A stretch of 64,000 nucleotides of DNA, taken from NCBI GenBank assembly GCA_045805565.1, contig JBJMKZ010000020.1, positions 73,216 to 137,215 of the forward strand. The letters run 5' to 3'. The notes under the pieces were generated by a model. That model did not search any database. It was not told where the DNA came from and saw nothing but the letters and a program-made list of their open reading frames with translations. The position numbers and the translations under genes were made by a program. Shown piece by piece: positions 50,391 through 58,386 of this stretch (its first letter is position 1; each line of letters opens with the position of its first letter). This stretch comes from DATAEY01 sp045805565 (lineage in GTDB: Bacteria; Actinomycetota; Thermoleophilia; Solirubrobacterales; Solirubrobacteraceae).

Positions 50391-51227
50391 ATGATCGTGC
50401 CCGTGACAGTGGCGCTGATCACCGGGGCGACCGACGGCCTGGGGCTGGAGACCGCACGCCGGTTGGGAGCGGGGGGCGCGAGCGTCCTGGTCCACGGGCG
50501 CAACCAATCGCGGTGCGCGGAGGCGATCGAGCAGCTCGAGCCCGACATCCCGCGGGCGCGGCTGACGGCCTATTGGGCGGACCTGGCGCGGCTGGACGAG
50601 GTGCGAGGGCTGGCTTCGCGGATGCGCGAGCGCGAAGAGCGCCTCGACGTGCTGATCAACAACGCCGGGATCGCCGACATCGACGGCCCTCGGCGTGAGA
50701 GTCCCGACGGGATCGAGTTGACCTTCGCGGTGAACTACCTCGCCCACTTCGTGCTGACGCTCGAGCTGCTGGACATCCTCGCCCGGTCTGACCCGGCCAG
50801 GATCGTCAACGTCACGTCGGTGGGCCAGAGCCCGATCGACTTCTCGGACCCCATGCTCGAGCGCGCCTACGACGGGTTCACCGCCTACGCACGCAGCAAG
50901 CTGGCGCAGATCTCGTTCACGCTCGAGCTGGCGCATCGCCTGGCGGCCGCAGGAGAGGACCGGGTGACCGTGAACGCCGTCCATCCCGCCACCCTCATGG
51001 ACACCCGGATGGTGCGCCGGACCTTCGGTCGCGCGCGCTCGTCCGTGCAGGAGGGTGTGGAGGCGGTCACCCGCGTGGCGACGTCGCCCGAGCTCGACGG
51101 GGCGACCGGCCGTTACTTCGAGGGCACCGGGGAGGCGGCCCCGCACCGGCAGGCGCTGGACCCGGCCGCGCGCCGCCGGCTGTGGGAGCTCAGCGAGCAG
51201 CTGGCCGGGGTGAGCTCCCCGGTTTGA
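50391..51227 (+). CDS. Short-chain dehydrogenase, retinol-dehydrogenase-like
   Basis: 278 residues. Cofactor motif ITGATDGLGLETARRLG, NNAG in VLINNAGIADIDG, YxxxK in AYARSKLAQISFTLELA. The longer C-terminal part ends in RRLWELSEQLAGV, a signature shared with the SDR at 52421. The GTG at 50403 (gtgacagtggcg) would also give a good N-terminus. The family uses NADP to reduce or oxidise aldehydes or steroid-like alcohols; substrate unknown. Confidence 0.88.
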   Translation: MIVPVTVALITGATDGLGLETARRLGAGGASVLVHGRNQSRCAEAIEQLEPDIPRARLTAYWADLARLDEVRGLASRMREREERLDVLINNAGIADIDGPRRESPDGIELTFAVNYLAHFVLTLELLDILARSDPARIVNVTSVGQSPIDFSDPMLERAYDGFTAYARSKLAQISFTLELAHRLAAAGEDRVTVNAVHPATLMDTRMVRRTFGRARSSVQEGVEAVTRVATSPELDGATGRYFEGTGEAAPHRQALDPAARRRLWELSEQLAGVSSPV

Positions 51228-51250
51228 GGAGCGCGGCGCGGCCGACGCAG

Positions 51251-51715
51251 ATGCCCAGCACGGTTCGCGTTGTCTACGGACAGATCCTGACGACCTCGGT
51301 CGTGGCCGCGCTGTCCGAGGACCGCAACGCCGGCCCCGCCGAGATCCTCTTCAGCGTCGCCCTGTCCATGCTGGTGTTCTGGCTGGCCCACGTGTATGCC
51401 CAGGCGGTGGCCCTGCGCCTCGGCCGCCAAGCACCGCTGACCTGGCGGGAGGTGCGGACGATCATGAGGCAGGAGTGGCCCATCATGCAGGCGGCTGTGC
51501 CGGCACTGGTGGTCCTCGGACTCGGCTGGGTCGGCGTCCTGTCGGATCGCGCAGCCATCAACCTCGCCATCGCGGTTGGCGTCGTCGCGCTGTCCGGGTG
51601 GGGGTTCGTCATCGGTCGCCGCTCGGGTCTGTCGCGCCTCGGCACGGTCGGTGCAGTGGTCTTGAACGGCGCGTTCGGGCTGGCGATCGTCGCCCTCAAG
51701 GTCATCGTCCACTGA
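51251..51715 (+). CDS. Four-helix membrane protein, function unknown
   Basis: 154 residues: ILFSVALSMLVFWLAHVYAQAVA, IMQAAVPALVVLGLGWVGVL, AINLAIAVGVVALSGWGFVIG and VGAVVLNGAFGLAIVALKVIV. A loop of about 25 polar residues (RLGRQAPLTWREVRTIM) separates helices 1 and 2. The ATG at 51251 is chosen because the frame further upstream overlaps the SDR gene and encodes no helix. No family recognised. Confidence 0.78.
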   Translation: MPSTVRVVYGQILTTSVVAALSEDRNAGPAEILFSVALSMLVFWLAHVYAQAVALRLGRQAPLTWREVRTIMRQEWPIMQAAVPALVVLGLGWVGVLSDRAAINLAIAVGVVALSGWGFVIGRRSGLSRLGTVGAVVLNGAFGLAIVALKVIVH

Positions 51716-51825
51716 GCGCCGCCGGCGGCCGCGACCAGCTCGATCGAACATCGGCGGGCAGGGGGACGCGGGTCGGCGTCACTCCAGCCGGAGCCCGGCA
51801 GCGGGTGCGGCTCTCGCGGTGGGGC

Positions 51826-52305
51826 TCAGGCCGTCGAGCCGCTCTGAGCCGCCATCTGCTCGGCGAGCTCCTGGGCCTCCTCGACGGTGGCCCCCTGCAG
51901 CGCCTTGAAGAACGCCATGTCGAAGGGGACGTCCGTGCCGTCGGGCATGTGGTTGATCAGGAACTGGTCCGTGTCGCTGCTGAGGAACACCACGATCTCG
52001 GCGCCCGTCTCGCTGGTCGGCGTGTGGGTGCTGCCCACGGGCTCGTAGGCCATCGCCCCCTCCGGCAGCTTGAGCCCCTCGTACGCCCACTCGCCCGAGA
52101 TCGTGTAGGCGGTGGCGTGGCAGTCGTGGGTGTGGGGGGCCAGCTCGCAGTCCGGCGAGAACCGGAACCTGAAGATCACGTTCCCAAGCTCGTCGTCCGC
52201 GTGGATGACCTTGATCCAGCCCTCCCCCCTGGGGATCGAGGGCAGCGGCAGCCACTCCAGGTCGTCGCTGGTGAAGACGCGGGTGGGATCGTCGGTGGCG
52301 CTCAT
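51826..52305 (-). CDS. Cupin-domain protein, dioxygenase-like
   Basis: 159 residues. Cupin motif 1 is LAPHTHDCHATAYTISGEW with the His/His/(His or Glu) ligands, motif 2 is YEPVGSTHTPTSETGAEIVVFLSS. The arrangement resembles acetylacetone- and 2,4-dihydroxyacetophenone-cleaving dioxygenases (three-His type), though ChrR-like anti-sigma cupins are also possible. Shine-Dalgarno GAGGAGG in front of the ATG. Confidence 0.85.
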   Translation of the reverse strand: MSATDDPTRVFTSDDLEWLPLPSIPRGEGWIKVIHADDELGNVIFRFRFSPDCELAPHTHDCHATAYTISGEWAYEGLKLPEGAMAYEPVGSTHTPTSETGAEIVVFLSSDTDQFLINHMPDGTDVPFDMAFFKALQGATVEEAQELAEQMAAQSGSTA

Positions 52306-52406
52306 CGCAGTGCCTCCTCGGCCGGGTGGTTGGCGTCGGATGCATCCTAGGCCGACTCCTCGGGGGCGTTCCAGGGTGGCGGCCTTCGGCCACAGCCGCC
52401 GCCGGA

Positions 52407-52412
52407 TAGCCT
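52407..52412 (+). promoter_or_regulatory. -10 box TAGCCT of the third SDR gene
   Basis: TAGCCT, eight bases before the ATG at 52421; leaderless arrangement. Confidence 0.6.
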
Positions 52413-52420
52413 GAGGGCCG

Positions 52421-53356
52421 ATGAGCGCGAAGTGGGCGGCCGATCAGATCCCCGATCAGCGTGGCCGTATCGCCGTGGTCACCGGGGCCAACAGCGGTCT
52501 GGGGCTCGTGACGGCGCGGGAGCTCGGGCGGGCAGGCGCTCGGGTGGTCCTCGCCTGCCGCAATATCGAGAAGGGCGCCTCGGCCGCCCGCGACGTCGAG
52601 TCGGCGGCGCCGGACGCCCAGGTCGACGTCGAGGCCCTCGACCTGGGAAGCCTGGACTCGGTCCGGACGTTCGCGGAGCGGTTCCGCGCCGGGCACGACG
52701 GGCTCGACCTCCTGATCAACAACGCCGGCGTGATGGCGCCGCCACGGTCGACGACCGCCGACGGCTTCGAGCTGCAGCTCGGGACCAACCACCTCGGGCA
52801 CTTCGCGCTCACCGGCCTGCTGATCGGCAGCATGGAGGGGCGGGAGGACCCGCGGGTGGTGACGGTCAGCAGCGGCGCGCATCGCATCGGTCGGATGCAG
52901 TTCGACGACCTCCAGGGCGAGCGCCGCTACAGGCGCTGGCGCGCCTACGGGCAGTCGAAGCTCGCCAACCTGCTGTTCGCTCTGGAGCTCGACCGCCGGC
53001 TGCGCGCCGCCGGGTGTCGGATCCGCAGCGTCGCGGCCCACCCCGGATACGCGGCCACCAACCTCCAGTCGGCCGCGCCGCCCAGATCGGACCGGCTCGT
53101 CATGGCGCTGACCAATCGGCTGTTCGCCCAGAGCGCCGACATGGGAGCCCTGTCTGTCCTCTACGCGGCTACCTATCCGGGGCTTGCGGGCGGCAGCTTC
53201 GTCGGGCCCGACGGGATCGGCGAGCAGCGGGGCCACCCCACGCTGGTCGCACCCAGTCGCGCCGCCCGTGACGAGGCGGTCGCCCGTCGGCTGTGGGACG
53301 TCTCCGAACAGCTCACCGGCGTGGCCTTCGAGCTGCGCAGCGGGGCGTCCGGCTGA
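52421..53356 (+). CDS. Short-chain dehydrogenase, WWOX/retinol-dehydrogenase type
   Basis: 311 residues: VVTGANSGLGLVTARELG, LLINNAGVMAPPR, LGTNHLGHFALTGLLI, VTVSSGAH and YGQSKLANLLFALELDRRL are the textbook motifs of this SDR subgroup. The catalytic Tyr-Lys and Ser are intact. The end RRLWDVSEQLTGVAFEL is nearly the same as the SDR at 50391, so the two are paralogues. Followed nine bases later by a deazaflavin-type reductase gene. Confidence 0.92.
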   Translation: MSAKWAADQIPDQRGRIAVVTGANSGLGLVTARELGRAGARVVLACRNIEKGASAARDVESAAPDAQVDVEALDLGSLDSVRTFAERFRAGHDGLDLLINNAGVMAPPRSTTADGFELQLGTNHLGHFALTGLLIGSMEGREDPRVVTVSSGAHRIGRMQFDDLQGERRYRRWRAYGQSKLANLLFALELDRRLRAAGCRIRSVAAHPGYAATNLQSAAPPRSDRLVMALTNRLFAQSADMGALSVLYAATYPGLAGGSFVGPDGIGEQRGHPTLVAPSRAARDEAVARRLWDVSEQLTGVAFELRSGASG

Positions 53357-53364
53357 TCTCGGCG

Positions 53365-53748
53365 ATGGACGAGCGGGTCAGCCAGGCGCTGGGACGTGAC
53401 CGCACCATCGACATCACGACCCTGGGCCGACGGAGCCGTCGCCCGCGACGCATCGAGATCTGGTTCTACAACGTCGACGGCACCGTCTACCTGAGCGGCC
53501 GCCCGGGCAGCCGCGGCTGGTACGCCAACCTGCTCGCGACCCCGGACCTCACATTCCACCTCAAGCAGAGCACCACCGCGGACCTGGGGGCCCGGGGACG
53601 GCCGGTCACCGATGCCGCCGAGCGCCGCGGCATCCTGACGCGCCTGCTCCGGCAGCTCGGGCGCGAGCGCGATCTCGATGCCTGGTTGGCCCGCAGCCCG
53701 CTGGTCGAGGTCGAGTTCACGGATGATGCCGCGCCCGACAACCGCTAG
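53365..53748 (+). CDS. DUF385/deazaflavin-dependent reductase family protein
   Basis: 127 residues of the split-barrel F420-binding family: ITTLGRRSRRPRRIEIWFYNVDGTVYLSG, GWYANLLATPDLTFHLKQ and RGRPVTDAAERRGILTRLLRQLG are the conserved parts. Family members reduce nitro compounds or quinones with F420H2, a cofactor typical of actinobacteria; some bind flavin or fatty acids. The ATG at 53365 is chosen since the upstream frame is the end of the SDR gene. Confidence 0.85.
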   Translation: MDERVSQALGRDRTIDITTLGRRSRRPRRIEIWFYNVDGTVYLSGRPGSRGWYANLLATPDLTFHLKQSTTADLGARGRPVTDAAERRGILTRLLRQLGRERDLDAWLARSPLVEVEFTDDAAPDNR

Positions 53749-53803
53749 CCCCTCGATGAATTCCCCGGCTCCAGGCGGTCCTAGCAGATGAACAACGCCG
53801 AAG

Positions 53804-53825
53804 CGAACGTCCGAAGGACGCTTCG
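53804..53825 (+). promoter_or_regulatory. Leader hairpin upstream of the DoxX gene
   Basis: CGAACGTCC, loop GAA, GGACG, bulged C, TTCG; a nine-pair stem 20 bases before the Shine-Dalgarno AGAAGGAGG. A 26-residue frame (53788-53868) reads through it and overlaps the TTG start. Confidence 0.35.
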
Positions 53826-53855
53826 TGTCCCGTCCAGGCAGAGAAGGAGGTCACG

Positions 53856-54308
53856 TTGGGCTTTTTGATCTCGTCATCGGGCCGTCACCCGCAATGGGGG
53901 CTGCTCCTGCTGCGCTTCATAGTCGGATTGGTGATGGTCGTCGCCGGCTGGAAGAAGCTGTTCGACTTCGGGGTGCCCGCTTTCGGGAAGGCGCTCGCGG
54001 CCGAGGGAGTTCCGCTTGCGATGTTCTTCGCCTGGGGCGTCACGCTCCTCGAGGTAGTCGGCGGCGCCTTTCTCATCATCGGCCTGCTGTCCCGGCTCGT
54101 CGCGCTGCTGCTGGCGATCGACATGGTGGTGGCGATCTTCCTGGTGACCATCGACATCGGCTTCCTCTCTTCCTCCGGCAAGTCCGGGGTCGAGCTCAAC
54201 CTGCTGCTGATCGGCGGCCTGCTGATGGTGCTGTTCGCCGGCCCCGGATCGATCTCGGTCGACAGGGCGCTGGAGGGCAGGGGAGGAACGAGAGCCTCAG
54301 AACCCTGA
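53856..54308 (+). CDS. DoxX family membrane protein
   Basis: 150 residues with four helices: LLLRFIVGLVMVVAGWKKLFDFG, AMFFAWGVTLLEVVGGAFLIIG, ALLLAIDMVVAIFLVTIDI and LNLLLIGGLLMVLFAGPGSIS. Helix 1 with GWKKL, the GVTLLEVVGG and the LLAIDMVVA segments fit DoxX/QOX small-subunit-like proteins, which take part in redox or membrane stress. The TTG start has a strong Shine-Dalgarno AAGGAGG. Confidence 0.88.
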   Translation: MGFLISSSGRHPQWGLLLLRFIVGLVMVVAGWKKLFDFGVPAFGKALAAEGVPLAMFFAWGVTLLEVVGGAFLIIGLLSRLVALLLAIDMVVAIFLVTIDIGFLSSSGKSGVELNLLLIGGLLMVLFAGPGSISVDRALEGRGGTRASEP

Positions 54309-54418
54309 GCCGCCGGCGCACCGGGACGGCAGCGGCACGTCGACTTAAGGGCCCCGGTAACCGAGGCTTGGCAAGCCGCGCTCGGTCCCGCTCATTGGCT
54401 GGGAGAATCGACTCGAAC

Positions 54419-55696
54419 GTGATCGTAGACGACCTACGCAGCTCCTTCGCCGACGGCAAGTGTGAGATCTCGGCGCGCGTGCGCCAGGGCGGGTCCGAGC
54501 TGCCGCGGCTGTACTTTCGCTTCCCCGAGCAGTTCGCGCCGGCTCGGCTGGACGGATCCCCGTTCCTCGCGGGACTGCTCGTGTACGCGATGCGCGCCGG
54601 CGAGGACATCACGCTCGACGCGCCGGTCTCGCCCAGGCTGCTGGACAGCCTGGACCGGATCTTCGCCGTGTACAGCTCGTTCTTCCCGGGCGAGATGCGG
54701 CCGATCTCGGTCGAGGCCCCGGCGAGCACTCCGCCGCCGGCCACCGAGCTGACCGGCTCGTTCTTCAGCCGGGGCGTGGACTCCTGGTTCGCGGTCCTCA
54801 CCGCGCTGGAGGACGATCCTCAGACGCCCCCGCTCACCCACCTGGTGTTCTGCCCCGACTTCCTGCCACGGGACAGCTGGTCCGACGAGCTGGTCGAGCT
54901 CAAGACCGCCCAGACGCGCCAGGCCGCCGCGCCGACGGGCTGCGAGTTCATCATTGTGGAGACCAACCAGAAGCCGGTCTACCGGGGTCACCAGCTGGTC
55001 GCGATGGCGCTGGCGCTGGGCTTCTCGCGAATGCTGATCCCGTCTTCGGGCATGCTCGGCGAGCTCATACCCCGGGCGACCCATCCGGATCTCGACCCCC
55101 TCTTCTCCAGCGAGCGGACCGAGATCCATCACTACGGCAACGCCAGCCGCATGCAGAAGGTCGCGCGTGTCGCACGGTCGACCGACGCGTTGCGGACGCT
55201 GCGGGTGTGCAGGTACAACCGCGCCGATCGCGACATCAACTGCGGCCGGTGCGAGAAGTGCCTTCGCACGATGATCCACCTTCACCTGGTGGGCGCCCTC
55301 GAGCGCGCCCGGGGGCTGTTCGAGCATCCGCTCGAACCGCAGGCGGTGGCGGCGATGAGCAAGGAGATCAAGCACCCGCACCAATGGGTCGACCTCCTAT
55401 GCGCGCTCGACGACACCCCCGAGGACCACGCCCTCGGCGCGGCGATCCGTCTGGTGATCATCCGCGCCCACCTGCGCAACGCATACGAGCAGGTGCGCGA
55501 GCACGGCGCGGACCCGGAGCTGTCGGCCCTGCGCCCCGACCTTCCCGAAGCGCTGAAAGACGCCTACGAGGTGGTTCGGCTAATCCATCGGGGGCTCGAT
55601 CCCGAGGCGCCGCCTCAGGGCCCGACGCGGCGGCGAGTGATGAGGTCGGCGGTCACCAGGGCCGTCCGCATCGACTCGAGCTCCCGACGCGAGTGA
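54419..55696 (+). CDS. PP-loop ATPase with four-cysteine zinc motif
   Basis: 425 residues. An N-terminal region of about 110 residues unlike known domains precedes the PP-loop SRGVDS at 117-122 (FFSRGVDSWFAVLTAL), which binds ATP in ATP-pyrophosphatases. Later come YRGHQLVAMALALGFSRMLIPSSG, and Cys264 plus C275-x2-C278-x2-C281 (NCGRCEKC), as in QueC-type zinc sites. This is a QueC/asparagine-synthetase-like activating enzyme that would adenylate a carboxylate or amide of an unknown substrate. Start is the GTG at 54419; a GAGAAT box lies ten bases before. Convergent with a PLP enzyme gene. Confidence 0.72.
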   Translation: MIVDDLRSSFADGKCEISARVRQGGSELPRLYFRFPEQFAPARLDGSPFLAGLLVYAMRAGEDITLDAPVSPRLLDSLDRIFAVYSSFFPGEMRPISVEAPASTPPPATELTGSFFSRGVDSWFAVLTALEDDPQTPPLTHLVFCPDFLPRDSWSDELVELKTAQTRQAAAPTGCEFIIVETNQKPVYRGHQLVAMALALGFSRMLIPSSGMLGELIPRATHPDLDPLFSSERTEIHHYGNASRMQKVARVARSTDALRTLRVCRYNRADRDINCGRCEKCLRTMIHLHLVGALERARGLFEHPLEPQAVAAMSKEIKHPHQWVDLLCALDDTPEDHALGAAIRLVIIRAHLRNAYEQVREHGADPELSALRPDLPEALKDAYEVVRLIHRGLDPEAPPQGPTRRRVMRSAVTRAVRIDSSSRRE

Positions 55697-55733
55697 CCAT
55701 GACGCCGTCGGTATCAGCCTCGTCGCCGAGAGG

Positions 55734-56936
55734 TCACGCGGTCATGAGCTCGGCCAGCTCGGCGAGCACGTCAGGAGGCTCGAGTCCAACCGAGAAGCGG
55801 ATGTACTCGGTCCCGGCCGGGGCGTTGAGCTTGTTGGGTCCGTACGCGCGTCCGTACGTCTTGGTCCACCCGTAGCCGTGGCGCACCATGGGGCGCCCGA
55901 GCAGCCGTTCCGCCCGACCGGCCCACGCCTCGAACTGCTCCAGGACCGAAGCGCCCGGCGGATAGATCAGGAAAACGAGCGACGAGCAGGCTCCTTCCAG
56001 TCCGGCGGACCGCGCAACCTGATGGGGGATGCGGACCTCCAGATCCGGGCGCCGACGCGCGAGCGCCTCGGCGAACAGCTCGGCGTTGGCGGCATGTTGG
56101 CGCACCCGATCGGCCGCCAGTTCGATCGACGCCCCGAGCACGGCGGTGCTCGCGGCGCGGCTCATGAGCGTGCCGGTGCGGCGTGAGAGGTCGCGCACCG
56201 CGGCTACGAGATCCTCTTCGCCGAAGATGACGCCGCCGTTGGCTTCGCGACAGAGGAACTTGGGAATGCTCTCCACAACCAGGAGCGGCGAGGAGCTGCG
56301 CGACGACCACACCTCCCAGGGCAGGGAGATGGAGAACAGCGAGTTGTCGATGACGACCGCGCTCGCAGGCTCGCCGAGGGCGTGGGTGTGCACCCGGAGG
56401 GTCGGGTCGTTCGTCACCGGCTCGACCACCCGGACACCGACCTCGGCGCGGGAGCCGAGCCGCCCCAGCACGCCTTCGAAGAGGTCCAGGATCTCGTAGT
56501 GACCGCAGTACCTCGGCTCCTCGAGGGCGCCGCCGACGGCCAGTGACGCGGCCATCAACGCGTTCATCACCCCGGTCATCCCCGTGCATACCGCGGTCGC
56601 GGCCGGAGCGCCGTACGTCTCGGCGAGGCGTCGTTCGAGCAGCCGTCGTTCGCCGGACTCGTAGGTGTCCCAGATGGAGCCCGGGCTGGCTCCTGTCTCG
56701 TGTTCGCTCAGCGCATGCCACAACGCACGCATCGAGGCGTAGGCGTCCGCTACCGGCACCGACGGACTCCACCCATCGCGCGCTGTCCCGGGGACCCCGA
56801 GCCCACCAAACGGGATGGTCGGGTGGCGGCCATCGTGATGTGGCCGACGGACCTCGTCTCGGTCGTCAGGTCTCCCGGCATGGGCGATCGATCGAAGAGG
56901 GACCAACGGTGGGGCGGCCGGGCAGTCTAGCCGCAC
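55734..56936 (-). CDS. PLP-dependent Cys/Met metabolism-like enzyme
   Basis: About 400 residues, fold-type I. After a short N-terminus with RRPHHDGRHPTIPFGGLG comes DTYESGERRLLERRLAETYGAPAATAVCTGMTGVM-like substrate-domain sequence. The PLP Lys is likely in LVVESIPKFLCREANGGVIFG, with the phosphate and Asp contacts in VVIDNSLFSI. The usual STTKYxxGH motif is replaced by SIPKFLCREANGG. Later TKTYGRAYGPNKLNAPAGTEYIRFSVGLE carries the carboxylate Arg. The GTG at 56936 is the first start; TTG at 56906 is equally possible. Probably works with the PP-loop ATPase gene. Confidence 0.78.
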   Translation of the reverse strand: MRLDCPAAPPLVPLRSIAHAGRPDDRDEVRRPHHDGRHPTIPFGGLGVPGTARDGWSPSVPVADAYASMRALWHALSEHETGASPGSIWDTYESGERRLLERRLAETYGAPAATAVCTGMTGVMNALMAASLAVGGALEEPRYCGHYEILDLFEGVLGRLGSRAEVGVRVVEPVTNDPTLRVHTHALGEPASAVVIDNSLFSISLPWEVWSSRSSSPLLVVESIPKFLCREANGGVIFGEEDLVAAVRDLSRRTGTLMSRAASTAVLGASIELAADRVRQHAANAELFAEALARRRPDLEVRIPHQVARSAGLEGACSSLVFLIYPPGASVLEQFEAWAGRAERLLGRPMVRHGYGWTKTYGRAYGPNKLNAPAGTEYIRFSVGLEPPDVLAELAELMTA

Positions 56937-57076
56937 CTCGGTCCCGGGCCGCGCCGACGCCGCGAGCCTGGCTACCCCTGCCAGCCAGGCGGCCGGGCGA
57001 ATGGACCTGGGATGCCGCCGGGGGCGAGAAGCCTAAGCGGCGGCTTAAATCTCGCGCCCGGTCGCTGCGCCGCGAG

Positions 57077-57082
57077 TATCCT
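57077..57082 (+). promoter_or_regulatory. -10 box TATCCT of a small gene
   Basis: TATCCT 28 bases before the ATG at 57111, giving a short leader with the Shine-Dalgarno GAGGGAGAG. Confidence 0.5.
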
Positions 57083-57110
57083 GCCGCCTTCCTGGCGAGG
57101 GAGAGAGAAG

Positions 57111-57299
57111 ATGCCATTCGAGAGCCTGCGAGACATCGTGCGAGCGCGCGCAACCAGCGGTGAGCCGCTGACGGCGATCGAGCAGGACGTCATCGAGCCC
57201 AGCGGGCTGGACGAAGAGCACAAGGCCGCTCTGTGGCTTTACGGATGGGCCTCCCAGGTTCGGCGCGACGGCCATCCGGCCCTAGCCCCAGTCCGATAG
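57111..57299 (+). CDS. Small hypothetical protein
   Basis: 62 residues: a helical MPFESLRDIVRARATSGEPL, then TAIEQDVIEPSGLDEEHKAALWLYGWASQ. No cysteines or membrane helix. The clear promoter, Shine-Dalgarno and amino-acid pattern support translation. It may be a small regulatory or toxin/antitoxin-like protein, but no family is seen. Convergent with the antiporter gene. Confidence 0.65.
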   Translation: MPFESLRDIVRARATSGEPLTAIEQDVIEPSGLDEEHKAALWLYGWASQVRRDGHPALAPVR

Positions 57300-57330
57300 G
57301 CGCGAGCTTCGGGCGCTCGGCCTGACCCGG

Positions 57331-58215
57331 CTAGCTCAGGCTGATCGCCGCGGCCACGTAGACCGCGTACATCGCGACGAGCCCGCCGCCCTCGAGTCGC
57401 CCCAGTCGCGACCGGGTCCCGAGCAGGATGCAGAGCACGAATGTCGCCGCCGCCGCCACGGGCATGTGGAGGACGCGCGTGGCATGGTCGAGAGGCACCG
57501 GCTTCACGAGCGCGATGACACCGGCGTTGAAGGCGATGAAGTGCACGATCGTCCCGGCGATGTTCCCGAGCGCGAGCTCCGGCTGGCCCCGCCTGGTGGG
57601 AACCGCTACCCGGCCGAGCTCTTCGGCCTCGACGCCGGCGGCGATGGCGGTGTTGCCGAGCAGCGTGGCTGAGACCCCCAGACCGGAGACCACGCGACGC
57701 AGGCTCTCGCCGAGGAGGTCGCCTCCTACCGTGAGCACGGCGAGGCCGCCGATCAGCCGTAGCCCGGAGAAGCGCTGGCGCCTCCGCGGTTCCGCGCGCA
57801 GAGCATCGCGACCCGAGCGCGCCACGCCAACCACCACGACCGCGAACCAGGCGAGCAGCACGGCCCCGTCCAGCCGGGACAGCTTTCCATCCAGGCTCAA
57901 GACGACCGTCGGCAGGGGGGAGACCGCCGTCCAGAGCAGGAATGTTCGAGGCAGCTCGGCCTGTATCGGGGCTATGAGCGCCCCAAGGCCGGCCACGCCG
58001 AGGGCCAGGAAGGTGACGCCCCCGAACACGGTGCCGGCGGCGGCGCCCGGCAACCCCTTGGCGTTTGCGGCGATGCCGGCGGCGAGGTTCTCGAGCTCGA
58101 AACCGGAGAGGACCACGGTCAGCACGAACGGCGAGATCCCGAGCCGGCTGCCGACGGCGAGGAGCCCGTCGACCAGGAGATCGGCGCCGCCCACGACCAG
58201 GGCGATACCGGTCAC
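57331..58215 (-). CDS. Calcium/cation antiporter (CaCA family)
   Basis: 294 residues from the GTG, with the two inverted alpha-repeats of CaCA exchangers. Repeat 1 is SPFVLTVVLSGFELENLAAGIAANAKGLPGAAAGTVFGGVT, with the acidic residue in ELEN, and repeat 2 is SATLLGNTAIAAGVEAEELGRVAVPTRRGQPELALGNIAGTIV. About ten helices in total. The first helix (LILLGLVTGIALVVGGADLLV) begins before the GTG; an ATC at 58245 would include it. Exports calcium or another cation against sodium or protons. Divergent from a secreted calcium-binding protein gene. Confidence 0.85.
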   Translation of the reverse strand: MTGIALVVGGADLLVDGLLAVGSRLGISPFVLTVVLSGFELENLAAGIAANAKGLPGAAAGTVFGGVTFLALGVAGLGALIAPIQAELPRTFLLWTAVSPLPTVVLSLDGKLSRLDGAVLLAWFAVVVVGVARSGRDALRAEPRRRQRFSGLRLIGGLAVLTVGGDLLGESLRRVVSGLGVSATLLGNTAIAAGVEAEELGRVAVPTRRGQPELALGNIAGTIVHFIAFNAGVIALVKPVPLDHATRVLHMPVAAAATFVLCILLGTRSRLGRLEGGGLVAMYAVYVAAAISLS

Positions 58216-58343
58216 CAGGCCCAGCAGTATCAGCGCCGTGTCGATCCTCGCCGCCCCAGGTCGCGGGAAGCCGTGACGTTTGGCTCGCCCAGTCGTCTAG
58301 CATCACACAGGCAAACTCAGCGTCGAGGTACGGCGTGAGGACC

Positions 58344-58366
58344 GCGTGGCCGCGAGACGGCCGCGC
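58344..58366 (+). promoter_or_regulatory. 5' UTR hairpin of the acidic repeat protein
   Basis: GCGTGGCCG, loop CGAGA, CGGCCGCGC; a nine-pair stem with one G-T pair, ending eight bases before the Shine-Dalgarno GGGAGG. Confidence 0.35.
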
Positions 58367-58386
58367 TGCGGCGAGGGAGGAGTCAT

